Position numbers and translations under genes: made by a program | From: Epichloe hybrida | Taxonomy: Eukaryota > Ascomycota > Sordariomycetes > Hypocreales > Clavicipitaceae | Direction: 5' to 3' | Length of the DNA: 64,000 nucleotides | Assembly (NCBI GenBank): GCA_019022495.1 | Contig: JAFEKR010000016.1 | Coordinates: 372,001-436,000 of the forward strand | Notes under the pieces: generated by a model | Databases searched by the model: none | What the model was told of the DNA's origin: nothing | What the model saw: the letters and a program-made list of their open reading frames with translations, nothing else | In this document: in pieces, positions 49,122 through 59,872 of the stretch | Position numbering within the stretch: position 1 is the first letter of the stretch | How the letters are laid out: every line of letters begins with the position of its first letter

Positions 49122-51425
49122 ATGGCGAGCCCTTCTGCGGTGGTCAAGGAAACGGTCAAGGAGACCCTCGTGGGGACCGCGACCGAGGAGCCTGGTTCTC
49201 AGTTGTCGGCGCAGAGCAGAGCGCGTTTCAATTCGCATGCTGCCAAGGATCCCGAGACCGGAGAGCTGTACATGGGACGGGAGGAGTTCATCAATGCTAT
49301 CGCGCCCAAGGATGAAGATTACGTGAGTCAAGGAAAACGAGAGCAGAATCACAAACTGATTCTCACATGCTGACTGAACGCGCTGTTTCTGTTCTGGGGG
49401 CGGTTGTAGCACAAAATACAAAGAGACCAGTACTCAATTCTGTTCCGCGTCGCCGACAACAAGGGCACTGGACGTGTGAGCTTGACCGACTGGGGTGTGT
49501 TTGACAACCTCTTGTTCAAACCGGATGCCGAGTACGAAATCGCGTTCCGCCTGTTTGACGTTGACCGCACCGGCAATGTGGAGTACGACGACTTCCGACG
49601 CCTCTACGAACTCAACAAGGGCCCGGATAACATCCCCTTTGACTGGGACTGCGAATGGGCCAAGCTGTACATTGGAAGCAAGAAGAAGCGCCACAACTTG
49701 AGTTACCCTCAGTTCTCGCAAATGCTGCGCGGCTTGCAGGGTGAGCGCATTCGACAAGCCTTCCAGCTCTTCGACAAGGATGGCGACGGCTACATCGACC
49801 CCGAGGAGTTTGAGCGCATCATTCGCGAGACTTCCAAGCACAAGCTCTCCGACCATCTCCTGGAGAACTTGCACACTCTGTGCAACATCTCCACGGGCAG
49901 CAAGATCTCGTACGCCAATGTCCGGGCTTTCCAGAACATGATTAAGGAAATGGATCTGGTAGAGCTCATTGTGCGTCGCGCCATTGCCAAGAGCTCCGAC
50001 GGCAAGATCACTCGCGCTGAATTTGTCCATGAGGCGTCCAAAACCACGCGCTTCTCCCTCTTCACGCCCATGGAGGCCGACATCCTCTTCCACTTTGCCA
50101 GCCTGGACGAGCCCTCGGGCCGCTTGGGATTGATGGACTTTGCCAAGGTGCTCGACCCCTCATGGCGGACGCCCATGTACGATGGCGACGATGCGGCTGC
50201 TGCGCCGAAAAAGGCATCCGTGCTGCACGGCGCGCTCGAGTCAGCGTACAACTTTGCACTGGGTAGTTTGGCTGGTGCCTTTGGTGCCTTCATGGTATAT
50301 CCCATCGACCTGGTCAAGACTCGCCTTCAAAACCAGCGTGGTGCTCAGCCTGGCCAGCGCCTGTACAAGAACTCAATCGACTGCTTCCAAAAGGTCTTTC
50401 GCAACGAGGGTCTTCGTGGCCTGTACTCGGGTGTTTTGCCTCAGCTGGTCGGTGTGGCTCCCGAAAAGGCAATCAAGTTGACAGTGAATGATCTCGTCCG
50501 TAGTCACTTCACCGACAAGCAGGGACGCATTGCCTTGAGCGCTGAGATTCTGGCTGGTGCCACTGCTGGTGGTTGTCAAGTGGTACGTGCCGTCGGCTGA
50601 ATGATGGTGATGATGATGATGATGACCCCTGTGGGTCAGAGAAGGAAGAAACAAGAGGTTTTGCTAACCACGCAGCTGTTTCAGGTCTTCACCAACCCCC
50701 TTGAAATTGTCAAGATTCGACTGCAGATCCAGGGTGAGGTCGCCAAGACGATTGAAGGCGCACCCAAGCGATCAGCCATGTGGATTGTACGTAACCTGGG
50801 CTTGGTCGGCTTGTACAAGGGAGCGTCTGCGTGTATGCTGCGTGATGTGCCCTTCTCTGCCATTTACTTCCCCACCTACAGCCACTTGAAGAGAGATTTC
50901 TTCGGCGAGTCGCCGACCAAAAAGCTTGGTGTACTGCAGCTCCTGACGGCCGGTGCTATTGCCGGCATGCCCGCTGCGTACCTGACGACACCGTGCGATG
51001 TCATCAAGACACGTCTCCAGGTCGAAGCTCGAAAGGGCGAGGCCACGTACACGGGGCTGCGACACGCCGCCAAGACAATCTGGAAGGAGGAAGGCTTCAC
51101 TGCGTTTTTCAAGGGTGGCCCAGCCCGTATTTTCCGATCCTCGCCGCAATTCGGTTTCACGCTCGCCGCGTACGAAGTCCTTCAGAACGTTCTCCCCATG
51201 CCCGGCAACAAGAAGCCGGAAGAGAAGATGCAGGTTGGCGTCGGAGAAGTAGTCAACTCCATTACCAAGGCAGTCAACATCGACACGTCGCCATTTGCGC
51301 GTAGCAGAAACGCCCTCAAGATTATTCTGGATATCGACGAGGACTTTGGACGAGCCAAGATTCCCGATGCCAATAGCTGGAAGGGTCTGCCCAAGGCCAT
51401 GGGCGGGGGGGGCGCAGCATCATAA
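49122..51425 (+). CDS. Ca2+-binding mitochondrial aspartate/glutamate carrier (AGC type), 3 exons
   Basis: Inner-membrane carrier that exchanges mitochondrial aspartate for cytosolic glutamate and supports the malate/aspartate shuttle (family knowledge; yeast Agc1, human citrin). Exons are 49122-49322, 49410-50582 and 50685-51425, giving 704 residues. The N-terminal half is the EF-hand regulatory domain: loops [13 protein letters not shown] (about 117) and [13 protein letters not shown] (about 189) carry good Ca2+ ligands, the second being the more canonical. The C-terminal half has three carrier repeats, each with the Px(D/E)xx(K/R) signature: PIDLVK, PLEIVK and PCDVIK. The intron before PLEIVK contains a GATGAT repeat and interrupts the carrier between repeats 1 and 2. 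The C-terminus extends about 90 residues beyond the last helix, as is usual for this family. Start ATG follows a pyrimidine-rich leader. Confidence 0.94.
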
Positions 51426-53136
51426 AAAAAGTAAACGCAAATTCACAAATCGGACCTGCTTTGCTGTCAGTTTTGTGAATGTTCCAGAATACTGGCGTTG
51501 TAAAAAAATAAAAAATAGCGAGAGAGAGAGAGAGAGAGAATGAAGCTTTGAAACCGTGCATGGGAGGCGGGAGCATCTTGTCTTGTTCAACCCCCTCTCC
51601 CCCCCGAAGTATCTGATCGTCACAGAAGAGAGGGGTATTCACGAAACCAAGATGTCATCTGATGGAGATGAAGACAGCATCCGACGAGGCGTTAGGGGTT
51701 ATGATGAAAATAATTTCAATTGGCACTATGGCGCGTCTTTGTTGCGTTGGAAAGATAAGCTTTGGAATTGGAATTGTATATTGTTGTTGGTATTCTATTT
51801 GTCGTTGTCGCTGTGTGCTCATCCCTTCCGGCTCTTGATTCATCCCGTTTATGTCGTACGGATATGATGGAAGGGATGGGTGAATGAGTGCCGGGGCTAG
51901 CTGATGCTAGTTGAGAATAGATTATCATTGGTACATTCTTCCATTCATTTTGTGAGCGTCTTTTGCTGCTGCGCCGAGTATCGTTCCGTGGGTATGCTAT
52001 TTAGGGTATTCCTCGCATCGTGCAGTTTTCTCAAACCCTCTTCCTTACCCCCCTGCTCGCGCTCACATTTCATGTTCATTCATGTCCATTTCATCACCAA
52101 GTCATTCACTTTATCGAAAGCACTCATATGCGGCGAGACGTCATGGGCCACGGTGTAATTTACAACCCCTTGTGGTTATTTGCGACAACGCAATCTTCCC
52201 CAGGACAAAAACATCCGTGTGTGTAATCCGTACGTGTATTACGTGACAACGGCGGCTCGCGGAGCATTCCGCTTTCTGACGACTTGCAGGCCATGTGGCT
52301 CCATCCCATTAAACGTGTCTCATCTCTCACGTTCCCATTGGCCGGGTCAAGCCAGCGAGCTTGTTTGAGCATCTGAGAAACACACGTGAAAGGGCCAGGC
52401 ATGACGTCCCATCCATTGTTGGACAGACCGCATCCAGCAGGAGCAAAAGTAGGAAAGAAAAAAAGAGTTCGTAGATATAGGACAAGAGTTCAAGATGGTG
52501 CACTTTGCCAGTTCGTTTGGCTCCCGGAGACTTGCCGTCGAACGCGACCGTGACATCCCAGCCTTTACACATTGTAGATGAGGTTGCAAGGACGGCGGGC
52601 GGTATTTTACAGACTTTGTTTCCTCCGTGGCATGGGCAGGCAGGCATTGCGTTCAAGTGGGTGGTATTACTCTTGCAATCTTAACACCAAGTTGCCCACT
52701 TCTCGCGCATCGGCCAATCTGTGTACACACGGAGTACTCAACCCAGCTTCCATTCGTGCATGTCTCACATATCCAGGTCGACATCGTCCCCTTCATTGCA
52801 GATCCCCCTCAAACAGCCACCTTGAAACGCTGCTGGGTACCCCGTAATCCTTTCGTATTGCAATTTGGTCAATATTACCTCATCCTCTCGGCGGCCCCCT
52901 CCCCTTTTTCATCCTGCGTCCGCGCCGGGGTATTCTCTTCACTTATAAAGACATGTAGTACACTTCGGACTGCTTTTGCCTTTGGACAAACCACTTCCCA
53001 ACTTCCATCTCTCTCGCCTCCTCGACCAGCTTCTCAGAAAGCCATTCATTCATTCATCATCAGGTCGCATCTTACCACAAGGTCGTTCATTCCATACCCA
53101 CCCGTTCCCTCACTTCTTCACCAAGCAAATTCGAAA
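51426..53136. other. Intergenic/promoter of the secreted repeat-protein gene
   Basis: I see no gene. A GA dinucleotide run lies at about 51521-51540. The frame used by the next gene is open far upstream of its ATG, but that stretch is C/T-rich leader without an ATG in good context and ends just before a clear signal peptide. Confidence 0.5.
52944..52949 (+). promoter_or_regulatory. TATA box candidate for the secreted repeat-protein gene
   Basis: TATAAA lies 193 bp upstream of the ATG and ahead of a pyrimidine-rich leader. The spacing is normal for a fungal gene with a leader of about 150 bp. It is a single motif, so support is modest. Confidence 0.35.
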
Positions 53137-54060
53137 ATGCATCCCTCAGTCTACGCTGTCCTTGTCACCTGCCTGTACGGCAGCTCTTTCGGCGCCCCCA
53201 TCGGCGCACCAGTCAACCAGGTCACTGGCCTGCTTGACGAGGTGACCAAGGGTCTCCCCATCAACGGCGCTGCCGAGAACCTCGTTGGTGGCATCGTCAA
53301 GCGAAACGTTGTTCCCACGACCCTTGGAAACAAAGTCCCTGTTGGTCAAGTCGCCGACGGCCTGACTGGGAACCGAGTCGAAAACATTGTTGGTGGCCTT
53401 GCCAAGGGTGCCAATGTTGGATCTGTCGTACCCTCTTCGACTGAGAAGGGCCTCGATGGTCTTCCCGTTGGGTCTGAGAACGAGCTCCTCGAGGGCCTCC
53501 CGCTTGCTGGTGGCAAGGAGAAGCGAGACACTGGCCTCCCCGGTGTTGGGGATCTCGAGGACCTCCCCGCTGGCTCTGGAAGTGATGCCCTTAAAAACTT
53601 CCCCGTTGGAAGTGAGCTCCTCAAGAACATCCCGCTTGTTGGTGGCAAGGAGAAGCGAGACACTGGCCTCGTTAGGGACCTGAAGGACCTCCCCGTTGGA
53701 AGTGAGCTCCTCAAAAACATCCCGATTGTTGGTGGCAAGGAGAAGCGAGACACTGGCCTCCCCGTTGGGGACCTCGAGGACCTCCCCGTTGGCTCTGGGA
53801 GCGAGCTCCTTGAAAACCTCCCCGTTGGAAGTGAGCTCCTCAAGAACATCCCGCTTGTTGGTGGCAAGGAGAAGCGAGACACTGGCCTCGTTAGGGACCT
53901 GAAGGACCTCCCCGTTGGAAGTGAGCTCCTCAAAAACATCCCGATTGTTGGTGGCGAGAAGTCAGACACTGGCCTCCCTCTTGGCAACGTCGACCAGATC
54001 CTGAAGCCTGTCACTAGCATCGTCGACGGGCCTCTTGAAGGTCATCCCGCTGGCATCTAA
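53137..54060 (+). CDS. Secreted Kex2-site repeat precursor (KEP-like), single exon
   Basis: A 307-residue protein with a signal peptide (MHPSVYAVLVTCLYGSSFGA, then PIGAP), no Cys after it, and no transmembrane segment. From residue about 125 it is built of tandem units, each starting after GGKEKR with DTGL and ending LPVGSELLKNIPxVGG. Lys-Arg sites lie at 53299, 53521, 53653, 53743 and 53872; a sixth position (53959-53964) has Lys-Ser instead. Such sites are cut by the Golgi protease Kex2, so the protein should release several peptides of about 26-40 residues. This architecture matches fungal Kex2-processed repeat proteins, which include pheromone precursors, repellents and RiPP precursors; which type applies is unknown. 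The units lack the short aromatic cores of ustiloxin-like RiPPs and no DUF3328 or tyrosinase gene is nearby. ATG 53137 is chosen because the signal peptide starts there. Confidence 0.75.
   Translation: MHPSVYAVLVTCLYGSSFGAPIGAPVNQVTGLLDEVTKGLPINGAAENLVGGIVKRNVVPTTLGNKVPVGQVADGLTGNRVENIVGGLAKGANVGSVVPSSTEKGLDGLPVGSENELLEGLPLAGGKEKRDTGLPGVGDLEDLPAGSGSDALKNFPVGSELLKNIPLVGGKEKRDTGLVRDLKDLPVGSELLKNIPIVGGKEKRDTGLPVGDLEDLPVGSGSELLENLPVGSELLKNIPLVGGKEKRDTGLVRDLKDLPVGSELLKNIPIVGGEKSDTGLPLGNVDQILKPVTSIVDGPLEGHPAGI
53527..53964 (+). repeat. Coding tandem repeat, alternating long and short units (219-nt higher-order period)
   Basis: Distances between successive Lys-Arg codons are 132, 90 and 129 nt, with a further 90 nt to the lost site, so long and short units alternate. 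The two short units (53659-53736 and 53878-53955) look identical over 78 nt, and the long-plus-short pair repeats with a 219-nt period. This suggests recent duplication of the pair. Confidence 0.85.
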
Positions 54061-54618
54061 ATGATCCGACCTTTGCACAAATTCTTCGTGGTGCAGGGCG
54101 ACCAACAAGGCTGGAGACTTGTGGGGCAATATATACATACATGAGCTTGGTTGCGGGTCTTTGGTCATTTTTCGTGTGTATATTTTTGGCAACGTGTTCG
54201 TGGGGATGACGGGCAATGTCGACGAGTTTAGATACCAATAGAGACAGTGTTCGTGTTCCGTGGTTTCACGACAGTCGTGTGCGGTCCAAGATTGTGTGAA
54301 GTTCGCGAGTGTGTGTGATGTGACATGGACCCTGTCTTGGCTGTTCTCCTGGTTGTCGTATCATCATCGTATGTAATGTTGTACAAGAGTCTTGTGGCCC
54401 CCCTTCCTCTCCGAGAGCTCTCCGAGTCTCCCCACGCCGGCTTCGGCCAAATGCACATTGAGCTGACCTCGTCCCACTCACTTTGGGAAGGCGCGGGCGG
54501 CCCCGTCATTCGATTCGACCCATTCTGCACGACATTCGTTATTCTCCCGTGCTCCTGCTTCGCATTCGCATTCGCATTCGCCCATCGTTTCGCAACCTGC
54601 AATTTGTCCAGTCACGCC

Positions 54619-55549
54619 ATGGGCCTTCCTCAAGTCATTTCTGGCCTCTTTGGCTGGATCTACACCTTTTGCTGGAGCGCATCCTTCTATCCCCAACTTT
54701 TGCTGAATTTCCGTCGGAAGAGCACGTCGGGCACTACAGTTGATTTCCCCTTGATCAACGTCCTTGGTAAGCAACCGTGTCTTGCATGTTGCGAGCATCG
54801 TCGTAGCGCGCGCGGGCTCTCGCGCACGCGCAAAGCCTGTTGCTGTTGCTGACAAGATCTTTCCTTTAGGCTTCGTGGCTTACTTTCTGTCCAGCGCCGC
54901 TCTGTACTATTCCAGCGTCGTCCGCAGCCAGTACGCCGCTCGACACCATGGGTTGACCCCGACTGTTCAGTTCAACGACATCACCTTTGCGCTGCACGCA
55001 TCCGTCGTCTCCGCCGTCACTGTGTCGCAGTACCTGAGTCAGTCATGGTGGGGATTCACTCCCTCGGCGGGCTCGAGCCCCAGCCGCTTTATACTTGGTG
55101 TCGCAGTCGGCTCGTTGGTTGCCGTGTTCGTCGTCTGGACTTTCGCTGCATCTGCATCTACCGCGGCCAAGGGCCACGTCGACCCCTTGAGCGACTGGTG
55201 TGAATTGGACATTGTCTACACGCTGGGCTACGTCAAGCTCGCCGTTTCCATGATCAAGCTGTGGCCGCAGATCCTCACCAACTACCGCAACAAGAGCACC
55301 GAGGGCTGGAGTGTCTGGCAAGTCACTCTGGATCTCGTGGGTGGCATCTTGAGCACCGCACAGCAGGGTATCGATAGTTACTTGCAGCATGACTGGAGTG
55401 GAATCACGGGGAATCCCGTCAAGTTTGCGCTGGGCAACATAAGCTTTGTGTACGATAGCATTTTCCTCGCACAGCATTACGTTTTGTATCGCGAATCCGA
55501 AAGCAAGCTTGAAGGGGACGAGGAGCAGAGCAGGCGTCGGTTGGACTAG
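54619..55549 (+). CDS. Cystinosin-like PQ-loop transporter, 2 exons
   Basis: A vacuolar/lysosomal-type seven-helix carrier of the PQ-loop family, 275 residues. Cystinosin and yeast Ers1 are the relatives; cystine export with protons is the family reaction. Exon 1 is 54619-54766 and exon 2 is 54870-55549; the 103-bp intron splits the Gly codon before FVAYFL. The first PQ loop is [16 protein letters not shown] and the second [18 protein letters not shown], each with the Pro-Gln pair and the basic/Ser-Thr loop. Between them [11 protein letters not shown] matches the conserved segment of cystinosins (QxxDxxFxxHA), which separates them from other PQ-loop proteins. The protein ends in a short acidic cytosolic tail. 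Start ATG is the only one giving the first helix. Confidence 0.88.
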
Positions 55550-56032
55550 GCTCTAGATATGCTCTGAATATGCATGTGTTGCCCCCCCCCCCAAAAAAAA
55601 AAAAAAAAAAAAAGAGGCGCAGCCGACTGGCTACTATGTGTCTTGCAACAGAAAGCATGCTTGTAATCGACGACCCCGACGAACCACCGATCCCTGACTC
55701 GTCCAAATTTCAAGAATGCCGCCCTCACCCGCCTCGCCAAGCGATTCTCTCCCCGAAGATGAATTAGATGGAATCACGTTTCAACGTCTGCTTTCCTCAC
55801 GCATCACGGGATGCGGGATGGCCACCTCGCGAATTTTCATGCAAAAAAATAGCATTGGCCAGACTGGCCAGATTGGCCACTTGATATGCCCGAGTAGCGG
55901 CATCAATTCTCATCACTTCACCGTAGACTTTTACCGCGACGTCTTGCTGAAGCCTACGTGTTGCCTAACCCTCACCAATGTGTTGTCGCAGGTAGTTGTC
56001 GAACTCTCATCTGCGCACATGGCAACTTTGAT

Positions 56033-56410
56033 GAGTCATCCAGGGGCAAAAATATGCAAGAGCAAGATTGAATTTCTTGGTTCACTGGTGGCCTCGGTGG
56101 GAAAGCATGTTAGAGACTCTCAACTTTAACGAGTCATCTAAAAGCAAAAAAATACGAATTATGCAAGAGCAAGAGTAAATTTCTTAGTTTACTAGAAGCG
56201 TTGGTGGGAAAGCATGTTTCTGGAAACTTATAAATTTAACGAGTCATCTAAGAGCAAAAAATATGCAAGAGCAAGAGCGAGAGCGAGAGCAAGAGCAAGA
56301 GCAAGAGCAAGAGCAAGAGCAAGAGCAAGAGCAAGAGCAAGTTTCTTGGTTCACTAGACTTTTCAAATTTCTTGGCTCACCGGACGACTCGGTGGGAAAG
56401 CATGTTTATG
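56033..56410. repeat. Minisatellite of about 100-110 bp units with an internal (GAGCAA)n expansion
   Basis: Three degenerate units begin at GAGTCATC (56033, 56131, 56241) and share GCAAGAGCAAGA, a TTTCTTGGTTCACT-like segment and GTGGGAAAGCATGTT. In the third unit the GAGCAA motif is expanded to about a dozen copies (56268-56340). Just left of the array is a C10A22-like homopolymer pair (about 55580-55612). I see no protein-coding reason for the expansion, although the frame through it is open (Glu-Gln repeats). Confidence 0.85.
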
Positions 56411-57017
56411 GAGTTCTCCTCGAACCTCGCACCAGGACCACGAGCTTGCCAGATGTGGTGAGCTTCGTGTCTTCCCTCACGGATCACATCCTGTGTTCCT
56501 GGTAATACTTCCTCGTTTCCATGGTCCGTAAAGGTCCGTTGAAATGTATCTGAGCTCGCCATGGACATTTCACCGCCAAACCTGTCGGAAAGACACTCTG
56601 CTCTGATTTAACTTTGTCCATGCAGAAACACGACAACTTAATCCGACGGACCGCATGTAAACGGCACACCCGCATGACCATCCCGAATTAAGATTTCAAG
56701 TTTGCCAACTCGGCAAACTTAGTCGTAAAAGCCTCTTTTTTCCAATGACTACAAGTTTCCCCCGCTCTCCCTCTTTGCTGGTCTCTTTTTGCAGTCTTGT
56801 CCCTCTTTCTTCAACCGAGTTCCTGAAGCCCCTTAGTAAAAGTTCATATCATCAAGTGTTCTCATCACTCTTCTCATCAAAACAACCTGATCAGACATAC
56901 ATTCCATCTCACTCTTATATACAAGCTTCTCATACCCAACTTGAAAACAAATCTGCTCCATCATTAAAAAGAAACCCCTTATATTCCATAAATACTCAAA
57001 GACATACATCTCCAACC

Positions 57018-57611
57018 ATGCCAGCCGAAAACCTGCTGTCCGGCGCCCTCGGCCCCGGCCCTATCCCAGCAAGGCCACAGGCTTCAGCATCGCGATTAGA
57101 TTCAGGAACAGCTACAGCGTCCTTTTCGTCATCAGCCTCAGCCTCAGCTCCGGGTCAGGCTCCGGCTCAGGCTCCTACTGAACCACGCACTCCTCACCCA
57201 CACGTCTTCCGCGTGGCCGAGAACCTTAAGATGCGCCTCGAGCAAGACCGCCTCAAGCGCCAGGCAGAGCATGAGGCTAAGTACCCCCTCGATCTCTCAC
57301 AGCTAGCAGACGAGCTTGGACCCTACTGCGACCTGCTGGACGAGCCTTCCGCGTCGGTGACCTCGTCATCATCCTTCATGTGCCCTTTCCCTCCCCCCTT
57401 TGCCCGCATTCCCCCCGAGCTCAGGGCCCCCCCGAACCAGGAGCTCATCTACGAGTGTCAATATCCTCCTGCTCATCTTCAGCCCCCGCCGCAAAACCCC
57501 ACACCTTGGCACGCACGATTCCCTGTTGCCGGGCTGCCATTTACCTCTTCCTACTACGAAGAAGAAGACGGCGACGACATTCAGGATCAGGATCAAGATC
57601 AGAATCAGAAT

Positions 57612-57658
<47 letters not shown>

Positions 57659-58196
57659 TCAGAATCAAGAGCAAGTTCCCTTCAAGGATTTCGCAGAAAT
57701 AGCAGCCGCGTCCGAACCCCTACCAGCGGCCACAGCCACAGCCACAGATTCTCAACGACGCTCCCCGACCGCGGACGTATAGTAAGTACACCCATCGTAA
57801 CCTCTCTGCCTCTTTGCCACCCCCGAATAGTAGTACCAACAAGTCATAGCTTTGAAAACCGTCGCCTGGCCCGCATCAACGGCGCTATCTTCATTCACAG
57901 CCCCTTCGCCACTCTCTATCCGTTGATGGACCCCAGCACCGGAAAACCATGTATCTGGTTCCCCAAGACGATCCCTGAGCTGCACAAGACAGGAAGTAAG
58001 TACATGACTTGCCGCCCCCTTGCCTCCACCTCCCCTCCCCCCCCCCAATCCCCCGGAACAAAACCCGTACTTATAATCGCTAGTCAACGCTATCAATCAG
58101 ATGCTCTGCATTGTGTGGAAGGGTTTCGACCTCAATGCCGACAAGGCGACCAAGATTGACTGGATTGCCCACCAATGGGTCCAATTTACGCAATAA
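57018..58196 (+). CDS. Uncharacterised fungal protein with a long Asn/Gln tract, 3 exons
   Basis: A 340-residue protein I do not recognise. Exons are 57018-57781, 57850-57995 and 58084-58196. The first intron begins inside an apparent TAG stop (57780-57782), so unspliced RNA would end there with 254 residues. Spliced, the frame goes on with YFENRRLARINGA, a compact part containing GAIFIHSPFATLYPL and WFPKTIPELHK, then exon 3 ending WIAHQWVQFTQ. This C-terminal 86 residues look globular and are the most likely conserved part. The N-terminal half is Ala/Ser/Pro-rich; residues about 190-220 are a QDQDQNQNQN tract encoded by a CAGAAC/CAGAAT hexamer repeat. I chose ATG 57018 because the upstream open frame (to 56745) has the T/C-rich look of a leader. 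Function unknown; no signal peptide or membrane segment. Confidence 0.65.
57582..57675 (+). repeat. Coding hexamer repeat (CAGAAC/CAGAAT), Asn-Gln tract
   Basis: About 15 hexamers, first with Gln-Asp then Gln-Asn codons, ending in Gln-Glu-Gln. Pure runs of this kind change length easily by slippage. Confidence 0.9.
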
Positions 58197-58837
58197 TTGC
58201 ATTGTTTGTCACAGAAATGGAAATGAGGTCAAGATTGTGGATTTTATGGCTATGGAATAGACGCATTTAGAGATTGTGCTTGTACGAAAACGATGGATTA
58301 GAATATTGTGATGATTACAAGGATTGCATTTACAGAAAGAGGAGGGGATTCTTGGACAATTTGCACGGCTGGGTTGCCAACTTGGTGACCGGAAAATATG
58401 GGGGGAAAAATCAACTCAAATCATGATGAGTAAAGTTGGGTGAAACTGTATCACAATTCCAGCTACACAAGTTGAAAATTTTCCCTCTACTTGCACATAC
58501 GGCCATACCTACTAGAAAATTCGGGATCCCGTCACGCTCCTCCGCGAGGTTATATAGCCTTGGAATGTAGAGGTATATACATTGGTTTATAGAGGTCAAG
58601 ATTACTGTTTCGAAAGAGCCATAAACTAATTTATAGAAACAAACACTACTCATACTAGACACAGGTTCTGGTCTGGAATTGAGATAATCAATGGGCCGCT
58701 GATTGGGCGGGGAGTTGGCGCTGGAGGACTCTGGCAGGTTCACTTATTCTGACTACAATTCCGTACTGATGAAACAACTTCAAAGCAGGAGACTGCCAAC
58801 CGAACATGTACCACTATCGGCATGCTAGCGGGATTCT

Positions 58838-59872
58838 TTATTCGGGTATTAACAAATGGCGAAGACGCTTGATGCCATCCGAAGTTGACAGACAGCATCC
58901 TCCTACTACGATTTGCTTCCATTTCCCTCTTGCCTGCGTTGCTTTGACAACTCCCGCCACCTGCTCCTCCCATGGAACCTTGTCCGTACACTTGTCCGCC
59001 TCTGGCAACTCCCACCTCATGGTTTCATAGCTAAACTTCTCGCCATTGACTCCGTCTGGGTAGAGTACCAAGGCCGGCCATTCCTGCAACTGGCCTGCTT
59101 CAGTCATGGCGAGAATCGCCTTCTCGTATCCACGCAGAAGCGTGTCGAGTTTCCAGACGTTGGTACAGTTGATGCCGATCCCCCACGGCAGTGCTTTCGC
59201 GAATTCGGGGCTCAGCATCGATTCGACTGCCTCTTCGACTGATGCACCGCTGGGTAGAGCAAACTTGTCGTCCGGATACACGCAGCTCATCCAGAAAGGG
59301 ATGGTGGCTAGCTTGGGCACATGGTCGAGAGCCCTTCTCATAGCCTTTATCTCATCAACACGGGGGATGGTCTCGAATGCCAAGTATCCGAGTCTTGATG
59401 CTACGTCGGTGATACTGGTGAATAGCTCGATCCGCTGCGTATGCCAAGCTTGCAGGGTATCAAGTCGATCGTGGTCACTGTCGTACTGGCCACTGTATTC
59501 TTGACAAGGCTTCATGATGGCCCCGTATGGGCCCATGCTGAGCGCCACTTTTGCATCTTTGTGCTTTGCTTCCTCGGCAACTCTGACCACATCGTTGATC
59601 AGCTCTGGGATGTGTTCTGAGGGAATTCCGCTGGGATAACTTTCTGTTCTAGTCCGTGAGAATGCGTCTTGGTTAACCTGGTATGTTGCCGTTAAGAGTA
59701 TATCGACGGGCACAGTGCCGAAATCTTGCTGACATTGGAGGAGAGTTTCGCGATCGGAAAGAACGAGATGTGCAGTCCATAAAGGAGCGTCATCGTTCAA
59801 TTCGACGTTGAACTTTTTGATCAAAGACGTGCCTAGGCCGCCGTCTAGGATCAGTATGTTGTCTGTAGCCAT
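58838..59872 (-). CDS. Homocysteine S-methyltransferase, single exon
   Basis: A 344-residue zinc-dependent enzyme that transfers a methyl group to homocysteine to give methionine. Likely donors are S-methylmethionine or S-adenosylmethionine, as with yeast Mht1 and Sam4. Seen are the N-terminal LDGGLGTSL motif, the central ETIPRVDEIKA, the first zinc Cys in GINCTN (about 231-238) and the terminal pair in VGGCCLSTSDGIKRL, the normal zinc-binding arrangement. The frame is complete and of family length, with no introns. It starts at the first Met (MATDNILILDGG). The next gene to the right is divergent, sharing a region of about 790 bp that includes an 11-bp tandem repeat. Confidence 0.93.
   Translation of the reverse strand: MATDNILILDGGLGTSLIKKFNVELNDDAPLWTAHLVLSDRETLLQCQQDFGTVPVDILLTATYQVNQDAFSRTRTESYPSGIPSEHIPELINDVVRVAEEAKHKDAKVALSMGPYGAIMKPCQEYSGQYDSDHDRLDTLQAWHTQRIELFTSITDVASRLGYLAFETIPRVDEIKAMRRALDHVPKLATIPFWMSCVYPDDKFALPSGASVEEAVESMLSPEFAKALPWGIGINCTNVWKLDTLLRGYEKAILAMTEAGQLQEWPALVLYPDGVNGEKFSYETMRWELPEADKCTDKVPWEEQVAGVVKATQARGKWKQIVVGGCCLSTSDGIKRLRHLLIPE

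Noticed and set aside
52627..53136. Upstream extension of the secreted repeat-protein frame
   Set aside because: The frame is open, but the stretch contains a TATA box and C/T-rich leader, and a clear signal peptide begins at 53137.
53137..54060. Ustiloxin/phomopsin-type RiPP precursor
   Set aside because: Repeat units have no Tyr-containing short core and no DUF3328 (UstY) or tyrosinase gene is in the window; kept only as a general Kex2-repeat precursor.
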